From Pseudomonas migulae NBRC 103157 (GTDB lineage Bacteria; Pseudomonadota; Gammaproteobacteria; Pseudomonadales; Pseudomonadaceae): 64,000 nucleotides of DNA. This document shows, one piece after another, positions 54,459 through 64,000 of the stretch. Every line of letters starts with the position of its first letter. Position 1 is the first letter of the stretch. The notes under the pieces were generated by a model that saw only the letters and a list, made by a program, of their open reading frames with translations, ran no database searches and had not been told where the DNA came from. The stretch lies in NCBI RefSeq assembly GCF_002091715.1, contig NZ_BDAG01000011.1, positions 1-64,000 on the forward strand, written 5' to 3'. The translations under genes and the position numbers were made by a program.

Positions 54459-55387
54459 GGGCGAATGCCCCACGCGAACGGGTCGTCCTGTTCGATGATC
54501 AGGCTTGCTTCGGCGCTGATGAAAGCGCGGCCACGAATCGTCGGTACGATGCGGTCACCATGGTGTTCGTAGGAGCCTTCGAACTCGCTGCCGATGACGC
54601 TTGCCTGGCGCCAGATCTGTCCCGGCTGCAATTTGTCGTCGGCCGCCAGGCACGCCAGTTTTGCGCTGGTGCCGGTGCCGCAGGGCGAGCGGTCGTAGGC
54701 TTTGCCGGGGCAGAGCACAAAGTTGCGGCTGTCGGCGTGCGCATCCTCGGCGAACAGCTCGACGTGGTCGATCAACCCGCCGTCTTCGCCGCGAATCTCC
54801 TGAACGTCCAATGCCTGTTGTACGGCATAGCTGTACGCGGTCAACGCATCGAGGTTGTCGCTGGCGACGCGCAGGCCATGCTCGGCAATCAGGAAAAACC
54901 AGTTGCCACCCCAGGCGATATCACCGACGACCTGACCGATCCCCGGCACCTGTAGAGCCACGGCTTTGCGATAACGATAGGCCGGCACGTTGCGCACGCT
55001 GACGGAATAATCCTCGTGCAGGGTTGCCTGCACCGTACCCACCGGCGTTTCGATGCTGTGCACGCCCGGTCCGATTTTGCCAAGGTGTGCCAGCGATGCC
55101 ACCAGGCCGATGGTGCCATGGCCGCACATGCCGAGGTAACCGCTGTTGTTGAAGAAGATCACCCCGGCGCAGGCCGCAGGGTCGACCGGTTCGCACAGCA
55201 GTGCACCGACCAGCACATCGCTGCCCCGCGGTTCGAGCACACACGCAGCGCGCCAGTGGTCATGCTGTTCTGCCAGGCGCTGCCGGCGTTCGGCCATGCT
55301 ACCGGTGCCCAGATCAGGAAAGCCGGCGGTCACCAGGCGGGTCGGTTCGCCGCCGGTGTGGGAGTCGATCACGGTGATGCGTTTCAT
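54455..55387 (-). CDS. lhpA: 4-Hydroxyproline 2-epimerase
   Basis: A 310-residue proline racemase superfamily enzyme with the classic pair of catalytic cysteines: MCGHGTIGL (about residue 88) and CGTGTSAKL (about residue 235). Its start [19 protein letters not shown] is diagnostic for the epimerase branch. It converts trans-4-hydroxy-L-proline to cis-4-hydroxy-D-proline, the substrate of the next three gene products. ATG 55387 is used, as the upstream extension lacks homology. The GntR gene lies 114 bases upstream on the same strand. Confidence 0.9.
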   Translation of the reverse strand: MKRITVIDSHTGGEPTRLVTAGFPDLGTGSMAERRQRLAEQHDHWRAACVLEPRGSDVLVGALLCEPVDPAACAGVIFFNNSGYLGMCGHGTIGLVASLAHLGKIGPGVHSIETPVGTVQATLHEDYSVSVRNVPAYRYRKAVALQVPGIGQVVGDIAWGGNWFFLIAEHGLRVASDNLDALTAYSYAVQQALDVQEIRGEDGGLIDHVELFAEDAHADSRNFVLCPGKAYDRSPCGTGTSAKLACLAADDKLQPGQIWRQASVIGSEFEGSYEHHGDRIVPTIRGRAFISAEASLIIEQDDPFAWGIRP

Positions 55388-55501
55388 GACAGGGCCACGT
55401 CCGTTCAGATGAGTGAACACAAGAGTGGCCCGCGTGAGGGCTTTCAGGCTTGAGGGTTTTATCCAGCGCCCATGACGAAATCGGCACAGTACTGCAGTTT
55501 G

Positions 55502-56173
55502 TCAGTGGTGGTGGGGCAGGTGCTCGAACAGGGTTTTGCAGACCCCGGCGATGTGTTCGTCCAGCAGCTTCACCGCCCGGTCGACGTCACCGGCGCGGCA
55601 GGCTTCGAGGATCTCCCGGTGTTCGTGATCGGCGCGCTCCTTGCCGGCGGAAAGGCTCATTTGCATGCGCAAGTAGCGTTCCAGCTTGTCATTGACCGAA
55701 CGGATCAGGCTCACCAGAAATGGACGTTGCGCCGGCTCGTAGAGGCAGGCGTGCAGTTCCCAGTTGAGCTCGGCCCAGCGGCCCACGTCATCTTCGCCGA
55801 CGAACTCCTGGCAGATGCGTTCGGCGCGGGCGAAGGTGTCTTCGGTCATGTTGGGAATGGCGAGGCGCAGGACTTTGTCTTCGAGCAACATGCGCACTTC
55901 GAACATCTGTGCCAGTTCGGCATCGGACACCCGCGTGACCATTGCCCCGCGATTGCGCTGGAACATCACCAGGCCTTCGGCCTCCAGTCGCTTGAGAGCC
56001 TCACGCACCGGGATCTTGCTGACGTTGAATTGCCGGGCGATATCGTCCTGGCGGATAGGCTCGTCCTCGGCGAAATGCCCGGCAACGATGGCGTCACGCA
56101 GGTGGCGGGTAATGATTTCCGAGGTCGAAGGCGCATTGCCCAGGTCTGGAGCATTGAATTTGGGTAGGTTCAC
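55502..56173 (-). CDS. GntR-family (FCD domain) regulator of the hydroxyproline genes
   Basis: About 223 residues. The HTH at residues 15-80 includes IRQDDIARQFNVSKIPVREA and RNRGAMVTRVS; the FCD ligand domain follows with LNWELHACLYEPAQRP and HEHREILEACRAGD. The longest frame starts at 56317 but would read through the operator at 56201, and its added residues look untranslated. I therefore use GTG 56173 (VNLPKFNAPDLG). It is upstream of lhpA on the same strand, and operators of one type stand before it, before the ABC operon and before lhpC. A repressor relieved by a hydroxyproline metabolite is likely. Confidence 0.84.
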   Translation of the reverse strand: MNLPKFNAPDLGNAPSTSEIITRHLRDAIVAGHFAEDEPIRQDDIARQFNVSKIPVREALKRLEAEGLVMFQRNRGAMVTRVSDAELAQMFEVRMLLEDKVLRLAIPNMTEDTFARAERICQEFVGEDDVGRWAELNWELHACLYEPAQRPFLVSLIRSVNDKLERYLRMQMSLSAGKERADHEHREILEACRAGDVDRAVKLLDEHIAGVCKTLFEHLPHHH

Positions 56174-56200
56174 GGCGGCAGTCGTTCGATTGAGTTGGAG

Positions 56201-56216
56201 ATATGGTATACGAATT
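56201..56216. promoter_or_regulatory. GntR-type operator before the GntR gene
   Basis: ATATGGTATACGAATT; its complement AATTCGTATACCATAT matches the other two sites at 13 of 16 positions. It lies 28 bases before the GTG start, suggesting autoregulation. Confidence 0.6.
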
Positions 56217-56416
56217 TCCAGCCGGAACTCACTGACCTGCGCGGCCAGGTCGAGCGACTGGGGGAGAACCTGCTTGCCTTGAGCAATCTGGAGTTCACGG
56301 CTGCGCAGTTGCGCCAATGGGTGAGGCCTGGGTTCTGCTCGTTTGGATCATTAAGTTGTCAGTTTCGGTCATTGAGCGGCCGGGGGAGTGCTCATAGTCT
56401 GTTGCACATGACAGAG

Positions 56417-56434
56417 GGGCGCCAAAGAGCGCCC
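56417..56434 (+). other. Hairpin in the fadH leader
   Basis: GGGCGC-CAAAGA-GCGCCC followed by ACACTTTTTCC, 36 bases before the fadH start. It has the form of a weak terminator or attenuator, and could also end a short leader transcript. Confidence 0.45.
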
Positions 56435-56449
56435 ACACTTTTTCCGTGA

Positions 56450-58510
<2,061 letters not shown>

Positions 58511-58536
58511 TTCGCAGGCTAAACGTGCCAATGGCC

Positions 58537-58642
58537 TTCGCGAGCAAGTCGAACCGTCGCACCGCCGCTCCCACATTTGATCTTCGGTGCAACATAGATC
58601 CAGTGTGGGAGCGGCGGTGCGACGGTTCGACTTGCTCGCGAA
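58537..58642. repeat. Compound REP pair, class C
   Basis: Perfect 39-base arms that combine GGGAGCGG and CTTGCTCGCGAA of class A with an inserted CGGTGCGACGGTTCGA. Another copy is at 61414. Confidence 0.85.
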
Positions 58643-58696
58643 AGCGTCCTTTGAACGACTAGAATGCGGGCTCTTTATGAGCTCAATCAGGCGCCA

Positions 58697-59632
58697 ATGC
58701 TTTTTCCTCCTTCCGACTGGCTCCCCGAAGCCCCCCTCAACCTCGTTAATCTCGACTGGCTCAAAAGCGCCGGCATCGAAGTCGCCATCCTGCGCCTCGA
58801 CCAGATCGACCCGCTGATCAGTGGCAACAAATGGTTCAAGCTCATCGAACACCTCAAAGCCGCTGACCTTGCCGGTGCCAAAGGCATCATCAGCCTGGGC
58901 GGTGCTCACTCCAATCATCTGCATGCACTGGCGGCCGCCGGCAAACGCTTCGGGTTCAAAACGGTGGGTTTGCTGCGCGGTCATCCGCAAGACACGCCGA
59001 CAGTGAACGACTTGCAGACCTTTGGCATGCAGTTGCACTGGCTGGGTTATGGCGGCTATCGCGCGCGGCACGAAGCGGGTTTTTGGGAACCCTGGCGGGC
59101 GCAGTATCCCGATCTGCTTCCGGTGCCCGAAGGTGGCGGCGGATTACCCGGCGCAAAGGGCTGCATGCCGTTGAAAACAATGGTCAGCGAGCAACTGAAG
59201 GGGCTGGGGTGGAGCGGTTTCGACGGCTGGTGGCTGGCCTGTGGAACCGGCACCACGCTGGCCGGCCTGGTGCTGGCCGAAGCGGGGCAGCGTCCGGTCT
59301 ATGGTGCGTTGGCGGTACCCGACGATCATGGCGTGGCGCAGCAGGTTGAATCGATTGTGCGGGAGGCGGGATTGCAGAACACGGCGTATGAACTGATCAG
59401 CGCCAGTCGCGGCGGTTTCGCCAAGGTCGATCCCTTGTTGCTGGCGTTCATCGAGCAAACCGAACAGGCCGGCGGCATTCCCCTTGAGCCGCTGTACACC
59501 GGCAAGGCGCTGCTGGCGCTCAAGCATCAGGTCGAAGGCGGTCGGTTCGCGAAGGGCGCGCGCCTGATCTTCGTCCACACAGGGGGCTTGCAGGGCCTTC
59601 GAGGATTTTTATCGCCCCTCGTCCCCTTGTAG
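58697..59632 (+). CDS. PLP-dependent ACC deaminase / D-cysteine desulfhydrase family protein
   Basis: A 311-residue fold-type II PLP enzyme. The PLP-binding Lys is in LISGNKWFKLIEHL (about residue 40), followed by GGAHSNHLHALAAAGK and the phosphate loop ACGTGTTLAGLVLA. The active-site loop lacks the residues needed to be sure of true ACC deaminase, so D-cysteine or related desulfhydrase is more likely. ATG 58697 (MLFPPSDWLPE) matches the usual family start. It is a single gene between two REP pairs. Confidence 0.8.
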   Translation: MLFPPSDWLPEAPLNLVNLDWLKSAGIEVAILRLDQIDPLISGNKWFKLIEHLKAADLAGAKGIISLGGAHSNHLHALAAAGKRFGFKTVGLLRGHPQDTPTVNDLQTFGMQLHWLGYGGYRARHEAGFWEPWRAQYPDLLPVPEGGGGLPGAKGCMPLKTMVSEQLKGLGWSGFDGWWLACGTGTTLAGLVLAEAGQRPVYGALAVPDDHGVAQQVESIVREAGLQNTAYELISASRGGFAKVDPLLLAFIEQTEQAGGIPLEPLYTGKALLALKHQVEGGRFAKGARLIFVHTGGLQGLRGFLSPLVPL

Positions 59633-59719
59633 GAGCCGGCTTGCTGGCGATGAACGATGACGCGGTCCAACTGACAGACCGCGGCGTCTGAATCGCCAGC
59701 AAGCCGGCTCCTACAGGGG
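59623..59719. repeat. REP pair, class B
   Basis: CCCCTTGTAGGAGCCGGCTT and near-complement, with an inner ACGCGGT/ACCGCGG-like pair. It begins within the last codons of the PLP enzyme gene. Confidence 0.85.
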
Positions 59720-59730
59720 AGGCCGGTGTT

Positions 59731-60291
59731 TCAGGAATTGCGGCTGACGCGCTTGGGCATCATCCGCAACAAGGTGTTATCGCCCACCACATAGTGATGA
59801 TAAATCCCCGCCACGGCATGCAGGCCGATCAGCCAGTAACCGATGGTGCCGCCGAGCTCATGCCAGCCTTCGATCTGCTTGGCCAACGCCTTGTCCTCCG
59901 AGATCAGCAGCGGCAGATCAAAGCCATAGAACATCACCTGATGACCCTTGGCGCTGGTGACCAGCCAACCCAGGATCGGCATCGCGATCATGAAAATGTA
60001 GAGCGCCCAGTGCATCAACCTGGCGAGGGTGGTTTGCCAGTGCGGTGAGGCGGGGAATATTTGCGGCGCCGGACCAAGGCTGCGGGCGAACAACCGGAAC
60101 CAGACCAGCACGAATACCGTGAGCCCCAGCATGAAGTGCGACTCGGTGATCAGCGTTCGGCCGCCACTGCCCTTTGGGAAGATCCCGCGAAATTCGATGC
60201 AGGCGTACACCAGCGCCAGTAGGACCAGCATCAACCAGTGCAGCGTGATCGACACGGTGCTGTAGCGTGAATCGGAGTTTTTCCAGGGCAT
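59731..60291 (-). CDS. Cytochrome b561 family protein
   Basis: A 186-residue four-helix membrane cytochrome of the CybB/YceJ type. Haem-ligand His residues occur in SITLHWLMLVLLALVY, LITESHFMLGL, LARLMHWALYIFM and LIGLHAVAGIYHHYV, one per helix as the family requires. It may oxidise superoxide or pass electrons to ubiquinone. It is monocistronic between REP pairs. Confidence 0.88.
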   Translation of the reverse strand: MPWKNSDSRYSTVSITLHWLMLVLLALVYACIEFRGIFPKGSGGRTLITESHFMLGLTVFVLVWFRLFARSLGPAPQIFPASPHWQTTLARLMHWALYIFMIAMPILGWLVTSAKGHQVMFYGFDLPLLISEDKALAKQIEGWHELGGTIGYWLIGLHAVAGIYHHYVVGDNTLLRMMPKRVSRNS

Positions 60292-60431
60292 TCGGCGTTC
60301 CTCACAGGTCGGGTCGAGCCACCGTTCTTGGTCGACGGTGTGCTTAAACTGTAAGCCTGTTTCGCAAGGTTTGCCTCAAGCCATTGGCGGTTCAATGCTC
60401 TAAGTCAGGTGATTGAGCAAAAAACACAATT

Positions 60432-60530
60432 CCCCTTGTAGGAGCCGGCTTGCTGGCGATAGCGGTGTGTCAGCAACCTTTATGTGGGCTGACCCACCGC
60501 TATCGCCAGCAAGCCGGCTCCTGCAGGGGG
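60432..60530. repeat. REP pair, class B
   Basis: TCCCCTTGTAGGAGCCGGCT and complement; the stem continues through GATAGCGGTG/CACCGCTATC. Between the cytochrome b561 leader and the end of phnX. Confidence 0.85.
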
Positions 60531-60540
60531 AGGCGGGGGA

Positions 60541-61368
60541 TCAGCAGGTCTGCGGCATTTCACCCTTGGCCAGACGCTGGTTGATGTCGGCGATCACTTC
60601 CGGCAAATCGGTGATGGTGTCGATCATGTAGTGCGGGCGCGAGCCTTCGAATAATGCGTGGATGCGCTTGCGCTCGCTGGCCAGTTGATCGCTGCCGAGG
60701 GCGCGATAACCTTCATAGTCCAGGCCCAGTGCGTTGCCCGAGCAGATCAGCGCCACGGTCCACATACCGGCGCGCCGGCCTTCGAGAATGCCCGGCACGG
60801 TGTCGTCGATCTTCACACACGCGGCGACATCGTCGATGCCCAGGGCGATGACGTTGGCCAGCGCCTGAGCCGGCCATGGGCGGCCGTTGGGCACTTCGTC
60901 TGTGGCGACCACATGGTCGGCGACGTAGCCGTTGGTGGCCGCCAGTTCGACCACTTTGTCCATGACCTGTTTCGGGTAGCCGGAGCAGGAGCCGATTTTG
61001 ATTCCTTGTGCACGCAGGTTGGCGATGGTGTCCAGCGCGCCGGGAATCAGCGCCGAATGCTCGGCGATTTTCTCGATCTGCAGTGGCATGAAACGCTGAT
61101 AAATGGCGGTGACGTCATCGTCGGTCGGCGTGCGACCGAAGGCCTTGCGATAACGTTCGGCGACGGCCGGCTGATCGCACAGGGTGCGGATGTGATTCCA
61201 CTTGCCCATGCCCATCGGGCCACGGGCTTCTTCGATGGACACCTGGACGTCGAATTCGGCGAAGGCCTCGACAAAAATCTGCGTAGGGGCGAACGAGCCG
61301 AAGTCGACTACGGTGCCGGCCCAGTCGAGGATGGCGGCCTGGAGTTTGGTTGGGTTTGTGTAGTTCAT
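60541..61368 (-). CDS. phnX: Phosphonoacetaldehyde hydrolase
   Basis: A 275-residue HAD-superfamily enzyme that breaks the C-P bond of phosphonoacetaldehyde to acetaldehyde and phosphate. The nucleophile Asp is in [14 protein letters not shown], the Schiff-base Lys in [13 protein letters not shown], and the last acidic motif in [22 protein letters not shown] 61368 ([10 protein letters not shown]) is used; the upstream frame crosses a REP pair. It follows phnW by about 180 bases with that REP pair between them. Confidence 0.91.
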   Translation of the reverse strand: MNYTNPTKLQAAILDWAGTVVDFGSFAPTQIFVEAFAEFDVQVSIEEARGPMGMGKWNHIRTLCDQPAVAERYRKAFGRTPTDDDVTAIYQRFMPLQIEKIAEHSALIPGALDTIANLRAQGIKIGSCSGYPKQVMDKVVELAATNGYVADHVVATDEVPNGRPWPAQALANVIALGIDDVAACVKIDDTVPGILEGRRAGMWTVALICSGNALGLDYEGYRALGSDQLASERKRIHALFEGSRPHYMIDTITDLPEVIADINQRLAKGEMPQTC

Positions 61369-61413
61369 GGTGATCAAGTCCTGTGGCAACTGATTAATGA
61401 GGAGCTGCTTTTG

Positions 61414-61532
61414 GTGGGAGCGGCGGTGCGACGATTCGACTTGCTCGCGAAGGCGGTGCAGCGAGCGACATTTATGTTGAATGTCAGTCCGCATTCGCGA
61501 GCAAGTCAAATCGTCGCACCGCCGCTCCCACA
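61414..61532. repeat. Compound REP pair, class C
   Basis: Arms carry GGGAGCGGCGGTGCGACGAT and CTTGCTCGCGA in inverted form. It separates phnW from phnX within one operon. Confidence 0.85.
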
Positions 61533-61549
61533 GGGGAAACCGGTGTGGT

Positions 61550-62659
61550 TTAGATCTCTAACACTTCCATCTCGCGCAGCACTTCGGCAATCGCCGCCAC
61601 GGCCGCGTGCATCTCGGCCTGGTTGACGTGGCCGATGCAGCCGACGCGGAAGGTTTCGACCTGGGTCAATTTGCCGGGGTAGAGGATGAAACCCTTGGCC
61701 TTGACGCGTTCGTAGAACGCCTTGAACTGGTAGCGCGGGTCTTTCGGTGCGTGGAAAGTGACGATGATCGGCGCCTGGATCGCGGCGGGCAGGAAGCTGC
61801 GCAAACCCAGTTTGGCCATGTCATCGAGCAACACTTTGCAGTTGTCGGCGTAGCGCTGATGCCGCGCCGGCAAACCGCCTTCTTCGTTGTATTGCAGCAG
61901 GGCTTCGTGCAGCGCCGCGACTACGTGGGTCGGCGGGGTGAAGCGCCACTGACCGGTCTTGGCCATGTAGGTGTGCTGGTCAAAAAGGTCCATCGCCAGG
62001 GAGTGCGAATTACCCGCGGCGTTCGCCAGCGATTCTTTGCGAGCGAAGACGAAACCCATCCCCGGTACGCCTTCCAGGCATTTGCCCGAGGCCGCAATCA
62101 GCGCGTCGAACGGCACTTGTTGCGCATCCACCGGCAGCGCGCCGAAAGAACTCATGGCATCGATGATCAGGCGTTTGCCGTGTTGCGCAATGACCTGGGC
62201 GATTTCCGGTAGCGGGTTGAGGATGCCGGTGCTGGTTTCGCAGTGAATCAGCGCAACGTGGGTGATGCTGGCGTCGGCCCGCAGCAGACGGTCGACGTCG
62301 GCGGCGGTGGTCGGCTCGTCTTCGGCGGTTTCAAACGTGCTGAAGGAACGGCCGAGCACTTCGCAGATCTTCGCCAGGCGTTTGCCGTAGGCGCCGTTGA
62401 TCAGCACCAGGACTTTGCCGTCGCGAGGCACCAGCGTGCCGATTGCCGCTTCGACCGCGAAGGTGCCGCTGCCTTGCAGGGGCACGCAGTGGTGACTGTC
62501 GCCGCCGTTGATGATCGCCAGCAATTGCTCGCAAAGGCTGGCGGTCAGTTGATTGAAGCGGTCATCCCATGAACCCCAGTCGACCATCATCGCCTGGCGG
62601 GTGCGGGCCGAAGTAGTCAACGGGCCGGGGGTGAGCAGGATGGGTTCGGCAGTACTCAT
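61550..62659 (-). CDS. phnW: 2-Aminoethylphosphonate:pyruvate aminotransferase
   Basis: A 369-residue class V PLP aminotransferase that turns 2-aminoethylphosphonate into phosphonoacetaldehyde for PhnX. Visible: [38 protein letters not shown], the Asp in [14 protein letters not shown] and the PLP Lys in [18 protein letters not shown]. These are diagnostic for PhnW. It is first in phnW-phnX and divergent from the LysR gene at 62769, with 109 bases between. Confidence 0.93.
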   Translation of the reverse strand: MSTAEPILLTPGPLTTSARTRQAMMVDWGSWDDRFNQLTASLCEQLLAIINGGDSHHCVPLQGSGTFAVEAAIGTLVPRDGKVLVLINGAYGKRLAKICEVLGRSFSTFETAEDEPTTAADVDRLLRADASITHVALIHCETSTGILNPLPEIAQVIAQHGKRLIIDAMSSFGALPVDAQQVPFDALIAASGKCLEGVPGMGFVFARKESLANAAGNSHSLAMDLFDQHTYMAKTGQWRFTPPTHVVAALHEALLQYNEEGGLPARHQRYADNCKVLLDDMAKLGLRSFLPAAIQAPIIVTFHAPKDPRYQFKAFYERVKAKGFILYPGKLTQVETFRVGCIGHVNQAEMHAAVAAIAEVLREMEVLEI

Positions 62660-62768
62660 TCTCGTGTCCTCGCAATCGATGGGATGAAGCTACGGGGCCT
62701 AAATTGCAATTTGCCGTGCTATCAATCAAATTGTTTGTTGTTATGCCAGTCATCAGTGAAGGTTATTC

Positions 62769-63632
62769 ATGAACCTGTTCCAGCTCCGCGCGTTCGATGC
62801 GGTGGCCCGCGAGGGCAGCTTCACCCGTGCCGCCGCGCGGCTGTTCATCAGCCAGCCGGCGGTCACCGGGCACATCAAGGCGTTGGAGGAGCACTACCAG
62901 ATCACCTTGCTGCGGAGAACGGCACGACGGGTAGAGCTGACGGAGGAGGGCACCAAACTCGCCGCGATCACACGAGCGATGTTCGGTCTGGCCGAAGAAG
63001 CGCAAGTGATGCTGGAGGCCAATCGGCAGTTGCTCACCGGGCGTCTGGAGGTGGCGGCGGACGGGCCGCACATGGTCATGCCGATGCTGGCCAGCCTGCG
63101 GGCGCGGTATCCGGGGATCACCGTGAACCTGCGCCTGGGCAATGCCCAGGAAACCCTCGCGGCGTTGTTGTCGGAGCATGCCGACGTGGCGGTGCTGACC
63201 GAGGTCGAGCCGCGCAAGGGTCTGCATTTGCAGGCACTGAGCGAGTCGCGGATTTGTGCGCTGGTGCCGGATAGTCATCCTTGGGCGCACCGTTCGAAGG
63301 GGGTGCCGCTCAAGGAGCTGGATCAGGTGATCATGGTGTTGCGCGAACCGAGTTCGATTACCCGACGCACGTTTGATGAGGCGTGTGCTCAGGCAAAGGT
63401 CAATCCGCGGGTGTTGCTGGAACTGGACAGTCGTGAGGCGGTGACCGAGGCCGTCGCGGCAGAGTTGGGGGTGGGGGTGGTGTCATCGGTGGAAGTCAGC
63501 CATGACCCACGGGTGGCGGCAGTGCCGATTATTGGTGAGGGATTGGTGAATCGACACATGATCGGGTGCATGGAGCGGCGGCGTGATTTGCGTTTGATTC
63601 AGGCGTTTTTCGAGTTGGCGCCCGGCCGATAG
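62769..63632 (+). CDS. LysR-family regulator, probable activator of phnWX
   Basis: A 287-residue LysR protein with the HTH at residues 1-60 (FDAVAREGSFTRAAARLFISQ, core SFTRAAARLFISQPAVTGH). The effector domain (from about residue 90) includes LTGRLEVAADGPHMVMPML. It is divergent from phnW, as are known LysR activators of aminoethylphosphonate use, so phnW/phnX are its likely targets. Its C-terminal part resembles that of the incomplete LysR gene at 63742. Confidence 0.86.
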   Translation: MNLFQLRAFDAVAREGSFTRAAARLFISQPAVTGHIKALEEHYQITLLRRTARRVELTEEGTKLAAITRAMFGLAEEAQVMLEANRQLLTGRLEVAADGPHMVMPMLASLRARYPGITVNLRLGNAQETLAALLSEHADVAVLTEVEPRKGLHLQALSESRICALVPDSHPWAHRSKGVPLKELDQVIMVLREPSSITRRTFDEACAQAKVNPRVLLELDSREAVTEAVAAELGVGVVSSVEVSHDPRVAAVPIIGEGLVNRHMIGCMERRRDLRLIQAFFELAPGR

Positions 63633-63643
63633 ACCGAGGTGCG

Positions 63644-63730
63644 GCCTTCGCGAGCAAGCCCGCACACATTTTGACCGAGTCGCCTGGAACGACTCGGTCA
63701 AAATGTGGGAGCGGGCTTGCTCGCGAAGGG
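63644..63730. repeat. Extended REP pair, class A
   Basis: CCTTCGCGAGCAAGCCCGC arms whose pairing continues through ACATTTTGACCGAGTCG on both sides, giving arms of about 35 bases with one small gap. Between two convergent LysR genes. Confidence 0.85.
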
Positions 63731-63741
63731 GCCGGACCTGC

Positions 63742-64000
63742 CTACACAAGACTCTCGCGCACCATCTCCAGAAACGTCGCCACCACTCGCCGCGAACTCT
63801 GCTCGCGCAAGCACACCAGCGTCTCCGTCAGCCGCCGTGTGCAATCGGTAATCGGCAATGCACACACCCGCGAATCCGCGCCGAACTCCGCGGCCGAGAC
63901 CACGCCCACCCCGATCCCCACGACCACCGCCTCACGCGCCGCTTCCCGACCTTCAACCTGAATCGCCGGGCGAATCCGGAAACCGGCGCCGGCCATTTCC
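63742..64000 (-). CDS. LysR-family regulator, C-terminal part (cut by window edge)
   Basis: Only the last 85 or so codons lie in the window, open at the right edge. The stretch REAAREAVVVGIGVGVVSAAE matches the end of LysR effector domains (compare REAVTEAVAAELGVGVVSSVE in the protein at 62769). The tail VCLREQSSRRVVATFLEMVR is also in register with that neighbour. It therefore looks like a paralogue facing the first across a REP pair. The HTH and target cannot be seen. Confidence 0.75.
   Translation of the reverse strand, partial: EMAGAGFRIRPAIQVEGREAAREAVVVGIGVGVVSAAEFGADSRVCALPITDCTRRLTETLVCLREQSSRRVVATFLEMVRESLV

Noticed and set aside
58697..59632. Naming the PLP enzyme as true ACC deaminase (AcdS)
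   Set aside because: The protein is shorter than AcdS and I cannot see the residues that distinguish it from D-cysteine desulfhydrase-type relatives.

Overview
The window is a stretch of chromosome from a Pseudomonas of the broad P. fluorescens group. This is inferred from high GC, the block tRNA-Arg/His/Leu/His - tig - clpP - clpX - lon - hupB - ppiD, the many bipartite REP palindromes typical of these genomes, and the metabolic content (glucarate, hydroxyproline, aminoethylphosphonate). No phage, plasmid, transposase or CRISPR signal was seen.

Layout. 1-3670: D-glucarate uptake and dehydration (gudP-gudD) with a divergent FadR-type regulator. 3.7-12.3 kb: housekeeping and small genes (DMT exporter/LysR pair, tRNA hydroxylation protein TrhP, AI-2E family permease, small unknown proteins, a Tyr/Pro repeat exported protein, a shikimate dehydrogenase-like protein, a cupin, YceH). 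12.6-16.2 kb: a four-gene set (UDP-uronate epimerase, polyprenyl-phosphate glycosyltransferase, LAB_N membrane protein, ArnT-like transferase) that looks like a lipid-linked sugar pathway for the envelope. 17-25 kb: SstT, an MFS exporter, NhaR, a TerC protein, lipoproteins, PbpG and FolD. 26-35.6 kb: tRNA cluster and proteostasis block, with a decayed tRNA-Asp-like element between hupB and ppiD. 35.8-39.2 kb: a lipoprotein, a 28-residue micro-ORF, an AraC regulator and a membrane-anchored nitrilase-fold protein that has lost its catalytic Cys and Lys.

39.4-56.2 kb is the most striking part: a nearly continuous hydroxyproline island. It holds a 4-hydroxyproline 2-epimerase, a three-subunit D-hydroxyproline dehydrogenase, a DapA-family deaminase and a ketoglutarate semialdehyde dehydrogenase (4-hydroxyproline to 2-oxoglutarate). 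It also holds a fused aconitase X (cis-3-hydroxyproline dehydratase family), a second proline-racemase-superfamily enzyme with a Ser/Cys pair, and a pyrroline-2-carboxylate reductase (3-hydroxyproline to proline). An ABC importer, an MFS importer and two regulators (PAS-AraC and GntR) complete it. The same TCGTATACGA-type palindrome stands before the GntR gene, before the ABC/AcnX operon and before the deaminase gene, so the island is probably one GntR regulon. A 296-bp tandem duplication inside it has fused the 5' end of one gene to the 3' end of its neighbour.

56.4-64 kb: 2,4-dienoyl-CoA reductase, a PLP desulfhydrase/deaminase, cytochrome b561, the aminoethylphosphonate pair phnW/phnX with a LysR regulator, and the end of a second LysR gene. 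Four classes of REP-like inverted repeat are scattered between genes.
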